From positions 1 through 64,000 of the forward strand of contig JAZKDE010000056.1 in NCBI GenBank assembly GCA_040387735.1: a DNA stretch of 64,000 nt, in the 5' to 3' direction. The position numbers were made by a program, and so were the translations under genes. Shown here one piece after another: positions 8,264 to 17,207 of the stretch (its first letter is position 1; each line of letters starts with the position of its first letter). This DNA is from Arcicella sp040387735 (GTDB taxonomy: Bacteria; Bacteroidota; Bacteroidia; Cytophagales; Spirosomataceae). The notes beneath the pieces are model-generated. The model made no database searches, had not been told where the DNA came from, and worked only from the letters and a program-made list of their open reading frames with translations.

Positions 8264-9409
8264 ATGAATATCACCTCAAAACAACCCAACACAGGAACCA
8301 CTATTTTTACCGTCATGTCAAAATTAGCCGCTGATTGCGGTGCGTTAAACCTATCTCAGGGTTTTCCAAATTTCGACTGCTCGCCAAAATTGACCGATTT
8401 AGTTACGCATTATCTCAAAAAAGGAATGAACCAGTACGCTCCGATGGCGGGAATTCAGCCACTTCGTGAGGTAATTGCTCAGAAAATTAGTGATACGTAT
8501 CAAGTCAATTACCATCCTGATACAGAAGTTACCGTCGTTTCTGGAGCAACAGAAGCACTTTACGCTGCTATTGTTGCCGTTGTTCATCAGGGCGATGAAG
8601 TAATTTTACTTGAACCCTGTTATGACTCTTACGCACCCGCCATTACGCTCAATGGAGGCACGCCCGTGTATGTAACCCTCACGCCCGAAAATGGCTATAA
8701 AATTGATTGGAATCTTGTAAAATCGAAGATTACAGAACGTACAAAACTGATAATTCTGAATACGCCACATAATCCAACGGGAACGGTTTTGAGCGAAGAT
8801 GACTTAAAACAATTGGCTGATATTGTCAGAGATACCAATATTTTCTTAATTGGTGATGAAGTTTACGAACACATTATTTTCGATGGAAGAGAACATTGGT
8901 CTTTGCTTCGCAATTCCATTTTACAGGAACGAAGTTTTATCTGCGGTTCATTCGGGAAAACCTTTCACGTCACGGGTTGGAAAATCGGCTATTGCCTTGC
9001 TCCAAAAGCCCTTACCGACGAATTTAGGAAAGTACATCAATGGCTAACTTTTAGCACAGTCACGCCCATTCAATACGCTTTAGCTGACTTCTTAAAAGAA
9101 CCTGATCATTATTTATCCATTCCAAAATTCTATCAAGACAAACGAGACAAGTTTTTAGATTGTATTAAATCTTCACGATTTACGTACACGCCCGCACATG
9201 GAAGCTTCTTTCAATGCGTTAATTATCAAGAAATTACCAATGAAAATGATTATGACTTAGCCATCAGACTAACCCGTGAAATAGGCGTGGCGAGTATTCC
9301 TGTTTCAGTATTTTACAATCAAAAAAATGACTATAAAACTTTACGGTTTTGCTTTGCGAAAGACGATGAGACTTTGGAGCGAGCGGGGGAACAGTTAAGT
9401 AAGTTGTAA
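8264..9409 (+). CDS. PLP aminotransferase, methionine-aminotransferase (YbdL) type
   Basis: A 381-residue fold-I class I/II aminotransferase. NLSQGFPNFDC, QYAPMAGIQPLRE, ILNTPHNPTGTV, IGDEVYEHIIFDG and the PLP-lysine motif SFGKTFHVTGWK (lysine near residue 232) closely follow E. coli YbdL, which prefers methionine, phenylalanine and histidine with keto-acid acceptors. In Bacteroidota such enzymes often serve methionine salvage. RFCFAKDDETLERA at the C-terminus holds the carboxylate-binding arginine. Co-transcribed with nagA by spacing, although the reactions are unrelated. The stop TAA sits in a GTAAC sequence, but no hairpin follows. Confidence 0.9.
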   Translation: MNITSKQPNTGTTIFTVMSKLAADCGALNLSQGFPNFDCSPKLTDLVTHYLKKGMNQYAPMAGIQPLREVIAQKISDTYQVNYHPDTEVTVVSGATEALYAAIVAVVHQGDEVILLEPCYDSYAPAITLNGGTPVYVTLTPENGYKIDWNLVKSKITERTKLIILNTPHNPTGTVLSEDDLKQLADIVRDTNIFLIGDEVYEHIIFDGREHWSLLRNSILQERSFICGSFGKTFHVTGWKIGYCLAPKALTDEFRKVHQWLTFSTVTPIQYALADFLKEPDHYLSIPKFYQDKRDKFLDCIKSSRFTYTPAHGSFFQCVNYQEITNENDYDLAIRLTREIGVASIPVSVFYNQKNDYKTLRFCFAKDDETLERAGEQLSKL

Positions 9410-9471
9410 CGTTCTCCATGAATTAGGGTTAGGAGTTGGTTGAAAGCGATAGTATTATTTTAAAATAAAAC

Positions 9472-9852
9472 ATGAAAATCAAATACATATTACCATTATT
9501 TTTTTTGGCAACAGCCTGCACAAAGCAACCCAAATTAGAAGGATTAGACCTTGAAAAATGGAAAGCCGACAAAGGGGGGTGTTCGGGAGAACGTACCAAA
9601 ACTATTGACAAATTGAAATCTTTGAAAGACGAAATTAAAGGGACGAGTTCTAATGATTTAGATGATTATTTGGGTAGACCAGATGTTCAGCAATTAGCCG
9701 ACCGTAACCAAGAATATTACATTTATTTCCTGGAAAAAGGTGTTCATTGTCAAACCTTACAAAAAAGGTCGGATGCTCAATCTATGGCTATTCGTTTCAG
9801 TGCAATGGGAATGGCAACCGAAGTTACCTTTCAAAGAGGTGTTCCAAAGTGA
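9472..9852 (+). CDS. Small lipoprotein of unknown function
   Basis: A 126-residue protein with a type II signal peptide (MKIKYILPLFFLATAC, lipobox TAC). The mature part is charged and probably helical, with C-terminal KRSDAQSMAIRFSAMGMATE. Two further cysteines (in GGCSGER and VHCQTL) could form a disulfide after export. I recognise no family. It is preceded by a 60-base gap and followed by a strong terminator. Confidence 0.75.
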   Translation: MKIKYILPLFFLATACTKQPKLEGLDLEKWKADKGGCSGERTKTIDKLKSLKDEIKGTSSNDLDDYLGRPDVQQLADRNQEYYIYFLEKGVHCQTLQKRSDAQSMAIRFSAMGMATEVTFQRGVPK

Positions 9853-9865
9853 TTACAACAAAAAA

Positions 9866-9894
9866 AGTCCTCATGCAGTTTATGCGTGAGGACT
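9866..9894. terminator. Bidirectional terminator
   Basis: AGTCCTCATGCA pairs with TGCGTGAGGACT around a GTTTA loop, preceded by a run of A. It separates the converging lipoprotein and TonB-like genes. Confidence 0.8.
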
Positions 9895-9930
9895 ACTAAT
9901 ATTTATTTTAAAGTAAGGATTTTCGACTGC

Positions 9931-10431
9931 TTAGAATTTGATTGGTAACACATAATACGATGCTACTTCAATTCCTTGGATTTTTGCTGGATTCCAAGAC
10001 CCCATTTTCTTCACCACTTTGATAGCCTCTGCACTCAATTGTGGGTCAGAACTGCTGGCTAATACGTGAACTTTACTAATTTCACCGTAACGCTCAACCA
10101 TAAATCTAACCAAAACGGTTTCGCCTTTTGAACCTTTAGGACGCACGATATTTTGACTGATAAACTTTTTCAAACCATCTTGTCCATCAGGAAAAGATGC
10201 GGGTAATTCTACATCATAATACGTTGAATCTCTATCAACTGTCATGTTTTTGAAGCGACTTGCACGAGCTTTGTCTTTGTCTTCAAGAAAACTAAGGTCA
10301 TTATCTGCCTCTAATACACTTGCAATTAATGCTTTATCTTTCGCAGAAAAAGTGGTAGGGACCAAAACACTCTTTTGTGATTTGCCCGTGAATGCTACAA
10401 ATAATAGCACCATCAATGTAAAATTTTTCAT
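9931..10431 (-). CDS. Periplasmic TonB-domain protein
   Basis: A 166-residue exported protein ending in a TonB C-terminal-like domain (residues 95-166: GLKKFISQNIVRP, ETVLVRFMVERYGEISKV, LSAEAIKVVKKMGSWNPAKI). I chose ATG 10431, which gives the signal peptide MKNFTLMVLLFVAFTGKSQ; the frame extends upstream to 10500 but that extension destroys the leader. Unlike classical TonB it has no proline-rich spacer and a cleavable leader, a layout common in Bacteroidota. It may act in outer-membrane energy transfer or merely use the fold. No ExbB/ExbD gene is nearby. Confidence 0.85.
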   Translation of the reverse strand: MKNFTLMVLLFVAFTGKSQKSVLVPTTFSAKDKALIASVLEADNDLSFLEDKDKARASRFKNMTVDRDSTYYDVELPASFPDGQDGLKKFISQNIVRPKGSKGETVLVRFMVERYGEISKVHVLASSSDPQLSAEAIKVVKKMGSWNPAKIQGIEVASYYVLPIKF

Positions 10432-10920
10432 GACTCTTATAAGTTTTAAAATTTCCACAATTAAGAATTGAGAAACGTAACTACTTGGAACGGAAAACAA
10501 GATTGAATTAAAACAAACTTGGATTCTCGACTTTCATGGCGGTTTACGGTCAAGTAATCTTAACGTGAAAATTTTTCTTATTGCGAATCATAGCATATAG
10601 AAGAACTTCACAAAGTAAGGATTTTCAAAAAGTATGCCAACTTTTTGTTTGGTATACAAAGATATAAAATTAGAAAGCATAAAACCAAGCTTTTTGCAAA
10701 AAATATTTTTTTCTTATATTCCTGAAATACAGACACTTAGATACATTCATCTAAATTTATTATTTAACAAATTAGTATTCAATTCATTAGTTTCAACGTA
10801 TTCAAATTGGAGTTTTTTAATTTTAGATGCTCATAAAAAAAGGGTTAAGGCTCTAAATTGATGCCTAAACCCTTTTTTACCCTAAAATATAAAAACAAAT
10901 ATTTGTACTTTTTAAAGAAA
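10432..10920. other. Intergenic region upstream of the TonB-like gene
   Basis: About 490 AT-rich bases. A minus-strand promoter-like pair is present: TTG at 10688-10686, 21 bases, TATCTTTG at 10664-10657; if used it gives the TonB-like gene a leader of about 220 bases. A 75-codon plus-strand frame at 10634-10861 runs into the terminator and has no recognisable features, so I do not call it. Confidence 0.45.
10836..10878 (-). terminator. Terminator after the his/holin operon
   Basis: AAAAAGGGTTAAGGC at 10836-10851 pairs, with one mismatch, with GCCTAAACCCTTTTTT at 10863-10878. On the minus strand it closes with a T-run, about 40 bases after the holin-like stop. Confidence 0.8.
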
Positions 10921-11265
10921 TTAGTCTTTATCCAAGAACCAGCCTACGACTGTTGAGAAGAAAGAAAGTACAAAACTGAAAATTAACGGTGGGATAAACC
11001 CTTGAACACTAAAGCCTTTGATAAAATAAGCTACCAAATAAACCATAATAACATTGATGACTAACAAAAAAAGCCCAAGCGTAAGAATCGTAATCGGAAA
11101 ACTAATAAGTTTTAAGATTGGCTTCAAAAAAGTGTTAGCAAAGCCCATTGCCAAAGCCACTAAAATAGAAGTCTCGAAGGTGTCAATTTTTATGCCAGTA
11201 ATGTACTTTGCCCCAAACATAATAATTACGGCCATCAATAAGTACTTAATTATGAAGTTTATCAT
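10921..11265 (-). CDS. Phage-holin-like (superfamily IV) small membrane protein
   Basis: A 114-residue, very hydrophobic protein with four predicted membrane segments (about residues 2-22, 30-50, 55-80, 85-110). ALAMGFANTFLKPILKL and the LGLFLLVINVIMVYLV region are typical of the Phage_holin_4_2/YvlD family. Despite the family name such genes are chromosomal and not linked to phage here. It follows hisIE after 24 bases and is probably carried on the his transcript. Confidence 0.88.
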   Translation of the reverse strand: MINFIIKYLLMAVIIMFGAKYITGIKIDTFETSILVALAMGFANTFLKPILKLISFPITILTLGLFLLVINVIMVYLVAYFIKGFSVQGFIPPLIFSFVLSFFSTVVGWFLDKD

Positions 11266-11289
11266 CTTTTTAATGTTAAGGTTTAAACA

Positions 11290-11889
11290 TTATTTTCCGT
11301 GTCTTTCACGAAGTACATCTATAATTTCATCAAAATCTATTCCTCTTTGTTCCAATAAAACCAAATAATGGAATAATAAATCAGCAGCTTCTCCTTTAAA
11401 TAAATCATCGTTTGAGTCCATAGCTTCGATGACTAATTCAACCGCTTCTTCTCCTACTTTTTGAGCAATTTTATTTGTTCCTTTTTGGAAAAGACTTGTC
11501 GTATAAGATTTCTCGGATGGATTATTTTTTCTATCACGAATAACCGCTTTTAAATGATTTAACCACCCTGCTTGTCCAGGTTCATTGGCTTCATTCCAAC
11601 ACGTATCCGCCCCCGTATGGCACGTCGGTCCTGCGGGTGTAACCTTAATAAGTAAGGTATCTTCATCACAATCTTTCAAAATTTCTACTACGTGCAGAAA
11701 ATTGTCTGATGTTTCGCCCTTTGTCCAAAGACGTTGTTTAGAGCGGCTAAAGAAGGTAACAACTCTTTCAAGTTCGGTCTTTTCAAGAGCTTCTTGATTC
11801 ATATAGCCAAGCATCAGCACTTTGTCTGTTTTGGCATCTTGAATGACGGCAGGGATTAATCCGCCTTGTTTATTGAAATCTAATTGCAT
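11290..11889 (-). CDS. hisIE: Bifunctional phosphoribosyl-AMP cyclohydrolase / phosphoribosyl-ATP pyrophosphatase
   Basis: A 199-residue fusion catalysing two early steps of histidine synthesis. The HisI part (residues 1-105) shows MLGYMNQEALEKT, WTKGETSDNFLHV and the zinc motif DCDEDTLLIKV followed by GPTCHTGADTCW. The HisE part (residues 110-199) shows the KIAQKVGEEAVELVIEAM motif that binds magnesium and pyrophosphate, then EAADLLFHYLVLL. It lies downstream of hisF with a 125-base gap. Confidence 0.97.
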   Translation of the reverse strand: MQLDFNKQGGLIPAVIQDAKTDKVLMLGYMNQEALEKTELERVVTFFSRSKQRLWTKGETSDNFLHVVEILKDCDEDTLLIKVTPAGPTCHTGADTCWNEANEPGQAGWLNHLKAVIRDRKNNPSEKSYTTSLFQKGTNKIAQKVGEEAVELVIEAMDSNDDLFKGEAADLLFHYLVLLEQRGIDFDEIIDVLRERHGK

Positions 11890-12013
11890 TCAGTATTTTA
11901 TATTTTCTAAAATTCAAATTTGATTAACCTATTATCTATCCTGATTAAGTGTTCAGTTTGATGATATTCAAATATAAGTGTATTGTTTTCTTTCCGTAAA
12001 GATACCAAAATTA

Positions 12014-12769
12014 TTATAACCTCATTGAAATCCCTTTGTCTTTCAAATAAGTTTTCAAATCAATAATATCAATTTCTTTAAAGTGAAAAATACTCGCTGC
12101 AAGTCCTGCATCAGCTTTTCCAACGGTAAAAACATCGTAAAAATGTTCCATTGTTCCCGCACCACCCGAAGCAATTATTGGAATGGATGAATTGGTCGAA
12201 ATTATTGCGGTCAATTCATTGGCAAAACCAGCTTTAGTCCCGTCGGTATCCATTGAAGTCAATAAAATTTCGCCCGCTCCTCGGTCTTCCACTTCTTTCG
12301 CCCACGCAATGGTTCTCAATTCAGTTGGTTTACGTCCGCCATGCGTATGCACTACGTGTTCTTGCTCCACAAAACGAGTATCAATGGCTACAATAATACA
12401 TTGTGAGCCAAATTGCAGAGCGAGCTCATCAATTAATCCCGGTCTTTTTACAGCCGATGAATTTATCGAAACTTTATCGGCACCTGCATTCAACAATGCT
12501 GAAACATCTTGAATAGAAGAAATTCCTCCGCCAACGGTAAAGGGAATATTTACATGACGAGCAACATTTCTAACTAAATCAATGAGTGTTTTACGATTAT
12601 CTACCGTCGCTGTGATGTCCAAAAAAACCAATTCATCTGCTCCTTGTTCGGCATAAATCGCTCCCAATTCTACGGGGTCACCAGCGTCACGGAGATTGAC
12701 AAAATTTGTACCTTTAACGGTTCGCCCATCTTTAATATCAAGGCAAGGGATTATTCTTTTTGTAAGCAT
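12014..12769 (-). CDS. hisF: Imidazole glycerol phosphate synthase cyclase subunit
   Basis: A 251-residue TIM barrel that uses ammonia from HisH to make imidazole-glycerol phosphate and AICAR. The catalytic aspartates are in RIIPCLDIKDGRTVKG and in LTSMDTDGTKAG. The start ATG 12769 (MLTKRIIPCLD) is standard; the upstream in-frame extension to 12802 is made of heptamer-array sequence and is rejected. hisA lies upstream and hisIE downstream; hisH must lie further upstream, outside this window or elsewhere. Confidence 0.97.
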   Translation of the reverse strand: MLTKRIIPCLDIKDGRTVKGTNFVNLRDAGDPVELGAIYAEQGADELVFLDITATVDNRKTLIDLVRNVARHVNIPFTVGGGISSIQDVSALLNAGADKVSINSSAVKRPGLIDELALQFGSQCIIVAIDTRFVEQEHVVHTHGGRKPTELRTIAWAKEVEDRGAGEILLTSMDTDGTKAGFANELTAIISTNSSIPIIASGGAGTMEHFYDVFTVGKADAGLAASIFHFKEIDIIDLKTYLKDKGISMRL

Positions 12770-12775
12770 TATAAT

Positions 12776-12870
12776 AGGCAATAAGCGGTAAGCAATAGTC
12801 AAAAGTAAGGTTATTGACTAATGAAGTCATTCCGTTTCTTTTTAGCATATAGCGTACGGCATACAGCATT
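12776..12870. repeat. Degenerate 7-base-period array between hisA and hisF
   Basis: Left arm in register from 12776: aggcaat, aagcggt, aagcaat. Right arm from 12843: tagcata, tagcgta, cggcata, cagcatt. The arms are loosely complementary to each other. The right arm reaches the hisA stop codon. Confidence 0.65.
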
Positions 12871-13591
12871 ACTTGTTAAATTCCGCCAATTGTTTTAGGG
12901 TAACTCTTCCTTCATAAATGGCTTTTCCGACTATTACACCAAAAATATTCATGTCGTTCAGCTTCACAATATCATCAAAAGTTGCTACTCCTCCCGACGC
13001 AATGATATGTAAATCAGGAAATTGGTCTTGCAAATTTTGGTATAAATCAAAACTTGGCCCTTGTAATAATCCGTCTTTGGCAACATCCGTTGAAATAGCG
13101 TATTTCGCTCCCTTCTCAAGGTATTCACCCACAAAATCATAAACCGATTTGGTGGTGGCTTCTTCCCAACCCGAAATGGCAATTTTTTCATTCCGAGCAT
13201 CCGCTCCCAAAATGATTTTATCGCCTCCGTAACTTTGTAGCCACCCTTCAAATAAGGTTGGATTTTTTACGGCAACGCTTCCACCTGTTACTTGTTTCGC
13301 TCCCGAACTAAAGGCTATTTCAATCATTTCATCCGACTGTACACCACCACCAAAATCAATGTGAAGATTGGTTTTGGTAGCAATTCTTTCGAGCACTTTA
13401 TGATTAACGATTTTCTTTTGCTTAGCCCCATCCAAATCCACCAAATGCAGGCGAGTAATTCCTGCATCTTCAAAAGATTTAGCAACTTCTAATGGGTCTT
13501 CGTTATAAATGGTTTTCTGTGAATAATCTCCTTGTGTAAGACGCACACACTTGCCGTCTATCAGGTCAATGGCTGGAATAATTTGTATCAT
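12869..13591 (-). CDS. hisA: Phosphoribosylformimino-5-aminoimidazole carboxamide ribotide isomerase
   Basis: A 240-residue TIM barrel carrying out the Amadori rearrangement of ProFAR to PRFAR. Catalytic aspartates: IPAIDLIDGKCVRL near residue 8 and ISTDVAKDGLLQGPS near residue 132. HIDFGGGVQ and IIASGGVAT are the two phosphate-binding loops. Length is normal. It is the first his gene in the window and is preceded by a heptamer array, so hisF and hisIE are probably on the same transcript. Confidence 0.97.
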   Translation of the reverse strand: MIQIIPAIDLIDGKCVRLTQGDYSQKTIYNEDPLEVAKSFEDAGITRLHLVDLDGAKQKKIVNHKVLERIATKTNLHIDFGGGVQSDEMIEIAFSSGAKQVTGGSVAVKNPTLFEGWLQSYGGDKIILGADARNEKIAISGWEEATTKSVYDFVGEYLEKGAKYAISTDVAKDGLLQGPSFDLYQNLQDQFPDLHIIASGGVATFDDIVKLNDMNIFGVIVGKAIYEGRVTLKQLAEFNK

Positions 13592-13603
13592 GTTTTTTTA
13601 TTT

Positions 13604-13701
13604 TTTAGGGATTAGAAGTTAGTAACTGGGGTAATTCTAAAATTAAGTAGATATGTAACGATTTTATAACCCCTAAAATCTAACTTTTAATCCCTAAATA
13701 G
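13604..13701. repeat. Degenerate 7-base-period inverted array between fur-like gene and hisA
   Basis: Fourteen heptamers in unbroken register from 13604. The left arm reads tttaggg, attagaa, gttagta, actgggg. The right arm reads taacccc, taaaatc, taacttt, taatccc, taaatag. The arms are mutually complementary (TAGGGATTAGAAGTTAG against CTAACTTTTAATCCCTA), so it would form a long hairpin. The last heptamer contains the end of the Fur-family coding frame. Confidence 0.8.
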
Positions 13702-14116
13702 CACAAGTTTTACAAACTCCTTGTACTAAAAGATTAGTTTCTACTCGCTGGTAGCCTTCTGGAAGAATAATACTTGGAATAATCACGTGGTCTAAACAAG
13801 TGGTCAGACCACAAGTTGTACATTTAAAATGTACATGGTCATGGTGATGCTGATGGTCACCTGAGTGACAATTATCTTTGCAAATGGCATATTTTACGCC
13901 ACCCTCATCATCTAAAACTTTATGAATTAACCCTTTATCAACAAACGTTTTGAGCGTTCTGTAAACGGTTACTCGGTCGAATTGTTCGGTCAATTGGGAT
14001 TCTACATCCGCATGAGCAAGAGCATGAGATTTACTCATGAAAACCTCCAAGATTTCCTCTCTACAATCTGTTTGACGGAGTTTGTAGTCTTTGAGTATAG
14101 TTTTTACTTCGCTCAT
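13694..14116 (-). CDS. Fur-family metalloregulator
   Basis: A 140-residue repressor: winged-helix DNA-binding part (residues 1-85, with LRQTDCREEILEVF and FDRVTVYRTLKTFVDKGLI) and a metal/dimerisation part. A histidine-rich loop HSGDHQHHHDHVHFKC and two CxxC pairs (CTTC and CKTC) indicate structural zinc and a regulatory metal site. The histidine richness is compatible with Zur or Fur; I cannot decide. Metal-bound protein would repress uptake genes; none is adjacent. The end of the gene overlaps a heptamer array. Confidence 0.92.
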   Translation of the reverse strand: MSEVKTILKDYKLRQTDCREEILEVFMSKSHALAHADVESQLTEQFDRVTVYRTLKTFVDKGLIHKVLDDEGGVKYAICKDNCHSGDHQHHHDHVHFKCTTCGLTTCLDHVIIPSIILPEGYQRVETNLLVQGVCKTCAI

Positions 14117-14123
14117 ATTCTGT

Positions 14124-14189
14124 GGCTTTCGGTTTTTGGCTATCGGCGTTCGGCTTTCTCTTCAAAACGAAAAGCCGAACGCTGAATGC
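14124..14189. repeat. Degenerate 7-base-period inverted array, hairpin-forming
   Basis: In register from 14124: ggctttc, ggttttt, ggctatc, ggcgttc, ggctttc, then tcttcaa, aacgaaa, agccgaa, cgctgaa. The right arm is the complement of the left (GGCGTTCGGCTTTC against GAAAAGCCGAACGCTG). It fills the gap between the membrane-protein gene and the Fur-family gene. Confidence 0.8.
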
Positions 14190-14192
14190 TAT

Positions 14193-14633
14193 TTAAAATA
14201 ATTTATCCCAAGGAATACGACTTAATAACAATACAAGTCCTAAACCGAAGAAAATCAACGCATTTTTGTGTCTTACAGCTGAGTCAACAGCTCTTTTATT
14301 TTTTGAATAGCCAATTGTAATCAAAATAATAGCGATAATATTAGTCGAAATATGTTCTACCGCAATCTTACGATATTCCGCAATTTTCATTACTTCCGAA
14401 CCAAGTTCAGTGAAAGCTTTTAATCCAAAAGGACTCAAAAATAAATATAAAACCAAGCCAATCAATAATTGCGTATGGTTTGAAATCAAGAAGAAAAGAC
14501 CCAATTTTCGGTCAGTTTCTGTAAATGTTGACTTAGAACTAATACCCATTGCGGCTCTCACCAAAACAGCCAGACCCAATGCCATTACAACAAAGAAAAG
14601 TGCCTTGTGAATAAGTTGAAAAATTTCGTACAT
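14193..14633 (-). CDS. Four-helix membrane protein, cytochrome-b-like annotation family
   Basis: A 146-residue inner-membrane protein with four hydrophobic segments (about residues 8-28, 45-66, 92-110, 122-140). Histidines near membrane faces (IHKALFF, ISNHTQ, VEHIST, VRHKNA) could bind heme; homologues in Cytophagales are often called cytochrome B, which I recall but cannot verify here. The heme role is uncertain. Promoter-like TATCTTTG lies 33 bases upstream. Confidence 0.7.
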   Translation of the reverse strand: MYEIFQLIHKALFFVVMALGLAVLVRAAMGISSKSTFTETDRKLGLFFLISNHTQLLIGLVLYLFLSPFGLKAFTELGSEVMKIAEYRKIAVEHISTNIIAIILITIGYSKNKRAVDSAVRHKNALIFFGLGLVLLLSRIPWDKLF

Positions 14634-14665
14634 AATTTTGAGGATTTTGATTTGTCAATTTTTTT

Positions 14666-14673
14666 CAAAGATA
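14666..14673 (-). promoter_or_regulatory. -7 box of the four-helix membrane protein gene
   Basis: TATCTTTG on the minus strand, 33 bases upstream of the start codon. Confidence 0.45.
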
Positions 14674-14732
14674 CTAAACAATGACTTCGTTTATAATGTA
14701 ATATTACAAAAACATCAAATCACAACAAACAC

Positions 14733-16391
14733 ATGAAAAAACGATTACTAATACCCACGCTCTGTTTGGCAAGTATGGCTTTGGGTTCATTTATCACAAA
14801 AACCATTGAGAATCAATCGCTTTCGGTTGAAATAGTAAAACAAGCCGAAAAAATTATGGGCTTGGAATTCTCTCCTTCCGAAGCCGATTCCATGTTAGTA
14901 GAACTAACTGATACTCGCAAAAATTTTGAGGATATTCGTAAAGTAGAACTCAAAAATGAAGTTTCCCCCGCTTTATTATTTAATCCACTTCCTTCAGGCT
15001 TCAACTTTGAAAAAGGCACTTCTTCATTCAAACCTTCTGATGCAAAGACGGTTACTCTTCCGAAAGACAAAAACGAATTAGCTTTTTACAGTGTTCGTCA
15101 ATTGGCAGAATTGATTCGTTCCAAGAAAATTTCTTCCGTAGAATTGACCAAGTTTTATTTAGAAAGGCTCAAAAAATACGATCCGCAATTACAGTGCGTC
15201 GTAACACTTACAGAGGATTTAGCCCTTCGTCAAGCGGCTCAGGCAGATGCCGAAATTGCCAAAGGAAAATATCGTGGCTTACTCCACGGAATTCCCTACG
15301 GAGCGAAAGATTTATTGGCAAAAAAAGGCTACAAAACGACTTGGGGGTCTGTACCATACAAAGATCAAGTACTTGATTATGATGCCATTGTGGTACAAAG
15401 ATTAGAAAAAGCGGGAGCCGTTTTATGTGCTAAATTAACCTTAGGAGAATTAGCTTGGGGTGATGTTTGGTTCGGAGGAATGACTAAAAACCCTTGGAAT
15501 CTAAAGCGGGGTTCATCAGGTTCATCGGCGGGTTCGGCTTCATCTGTTTCGGCTGGTCTTTTACCTTTTGCCATTGGCTCAGAAACTTTGGGTTCTATCG
15601 TTTCGCCTTCGTCGGAATGTGGAGATACGGGCTTACGTCCTACTTTCGGACGAGTTCCCCGCACGGGAGCGATGGCATTGAGTTGGTCGATGGATAAATT
15701 AGGCCCAATTTGTAGAACAGTGGAAGATTGTGCTATTGTCTTCAATAGTATTTACGGAAAAGATGGAAAAGATTTGACCGTAATGGATGCTCCGTTTCAA
15801 TTTGACGGTACGAAAAAAGACTTAAAAGGCATCAAAATTGGTTATTTAAAAAATGATTTTGAAGGAAAATATCCAACAAAAACCCAAGACTCCTTAACCT
15901 TAGTAATGATGAAAAAATTAGGTGCAGAATTAATTCCAATGGAGTTACCAAATTTACCTTCCAATGACATTAGTTTTCTTTTAACCGTAGAAGGAGCGGC
16001 CGCTTTTGATGATTTAACTCGTTCTGGAAAAGATGATTTGATGGTTCGTCAAATCAAAAATGCGTGGCCAAATGCCTTTCGAGCGGCTCGTTTTGTGCCT
16101 GCGGTTGAGTACATCCAAGCAAATCGTCACCGTTCATTATTGATTCAAGATTTTCATAAAAAATTAGGAAAAATAGACGTGTATTTATCGCCAGCTTTTG
16201 CGAGTAAAAATTTAACGATGACCAATTTAACAGGACATCCATGCGTGGTTTTACCAAATGGATTTCGCAGTGAAGGTCGCCCGACGAGCATAACATTTAT
16301 GGGGAAATTATTCGGGGAAGGGAAATTATTACAAGTTGCCAAAATCTACCAAGATGCAACCAATTTTCACTTGAAACATCCAAAGTTGTAA
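14733..16391 (+). CDS. Exported amidase (amidase signature family)
   Basis: A 552-residue enzyme with a leader (MKKRLLIPTLCLASMALGSF), a charged region to about residue 110, and an amidase-signature domain. The Ser-cisSer-Lys triad is visible: lysine in GIPYGAKDLLAKKG, cis-serine in GSSGSSAGSASSV, nucleophile serine in GSETLGSIVSPSS. It should hydrolyse an amide bond in the periplasm; the substrate is unknown. It is not GatA, which is cytoplasmic and lies beside GatB/C. ETLGS in place of the more usual DTGGS is seen in the exported Bacteroidota subgroup. Transcribed alone. Confidence 0.9.
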   Translation: MKKRLLIPTLCLASMALGSFITKTIENQSLSVEIVKQAEKIMGLEFSPSEADSMLVELTDTRKNFEDIRKVELKNEVSPALLFNPLPSGFNFEKGTSSFKPSDAKTVTLPKDKNELAFYSVRQLAELIRSKKISSVELTKFYLERLKKYDPQLQCVVTLTEDLALRQAAQADAEIAKGKYRGLLHGIPYGAKDLLAKKGYKTTWGSVPYKDQVLDYDAIVVQRLEKAGAVLCAKLTLGELAWGDVWFGGMTKNPWNLKRGSSGSSAGSASSVSAGLLPFAIGSETLGSIVSPSSECGDTGLRPTFGRVPRTGAMALSWSMDKLGPICRTVEDCAIVFNSIYGKDGKDLTVMDAPFQFDGTKKDLKGIKIGYLKNDFEGKYPTKTQDSLTLVMMKKLGAELIPMELPNLPSNDISFLLTVEGAAAFDDLTRSGKDDLMVRQIKNAWPNAFRAARFVPAVEYIQANRHRSLLIQDFHKKLGKIDVYLSPAFASKNLTMTNLTGHPCVVLPNGFRSEGRPTSITFMGKLFGEGKLLQVAKIYQDATNFHLKHPKL

Positions 16392-16646
16392 CATTTAATA
16401 CTGCCTTAAAATGAACTAAATAGACATTTCTCTGTTTGATAAATGAATGTTTTAACCATTGACGTTTTATTTTATCAAACGGAGAAATATTAAACTGGAA
16501 ATAAATTCAATTTTTCAAGCAATAATCCGTTGTTTTTCTTGAACAAGATAATATTGACTTGATTGTATAACGAATTTTAAAATAACTAATACTCGTTGCG
16601 TAACTTTACAGAATAAAAACCATCGAGGAGAATATAAATTATCACA

Positions 16647-17207
16647 ATGCAATTTTCAAAAACAATCATTTTGCTTTCTATTTTGCTGACTTTCAATAGT
16701 TTTGCACAAAAAAATAAAAAAACACCTCCCGCCCCGATTGAGCAATTCCCTATTCCTCAAACCACGCCGAATCAGTTGTTTTATATTCAACGTAGCTCTA
16801 ATATTAATACCATTATTTATGATGCTAATTTGGGTGCCGACAAAAAATTAGACCCCAAAAGTCCCGTTCATACTTATTGGATTCGTTATACAGACGGCAG
16901 TAAAAAACAAGAGCTTACCAGCATACAACGTTCATTGGCGTATGGGCTCCACACTAAGCCAATCAATGGAGAATTAGGCAGTTACGATGGTTATTTCTTT
17001 GCCTATCGTAAACGAAAATTTGTCGTAAAACTCAATCCAAAAGGAGAACCAATTGCGTTATTTCCGATAAATGGTAAAATGCAAATTCTGAAAAAAGTGT
17101 TTGTCAATGTGGACGAAAGCGGCATGATGCCATCGGTAATTCACGTCGAACTTTGGGGCCGAGACGTTGTAACTGACAAAGAAGTTTACGAGAAATTTAA
17201 GCCATAA
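16647..17207 (+). CDS. Exported DUF4833 protein
   Basis: A 186-residue protein with a type I signal peptide (MQFSKTIILLSILLTFNSFA) and a domain I recognise as DUF4833: LFYIQRSSNINTIIYDANL, VHTYWIRYTDGSK, LTSIQRSLAYG and the final strand IHVELWGRD. Periplasmic; function unknown. It has its own upstream region with TAACTTTA at 16601, one base off the -7 consensus. sppA follows 160 bases on. Confidence 0.8.
   Translation: MQFSKTIILLSILLTFNSFAQKNKKTPPAPIEQFPIPQTTPNQLFYIQRSSNINTIIYDANLGADKKLDPKSPVHTYWIRYTDGSKKQELTSIQRSLAYGLHTKPINGELGSYDGYFFAYRKRKFVVKLNPKGEPIALFPINGKMQILKKVFVNVDESGMMPSVIHVELWGRDVVTDKEVYEKFKP

Noticed and set aside
10634..10861. 75-codon plus-strand frame
   Set aside because: It enters a terminator, shows no domain, leader or ribosome-binding site, and overlaps a minus-strand promoter-like site.
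10921..11265. Prophage remnant suggested by the holin-like protein
   Set aside because: The family is a common chromosomal membrane protein; no other phage gene lies nearby.
15570..15620. Damaged amidase active site (ETLGS instead of DTGGS)
   Set aside because: The nucleophile serine and the cis-serine/lysine are all present; the variant is, as I recall, normal for exported Bacteroidota members.
15377..15745. 122-codon frame opposite the amidase
   Set aside because: Antisense to the conserved serine-rich amidase motif, whose codon bias produces the open frame.
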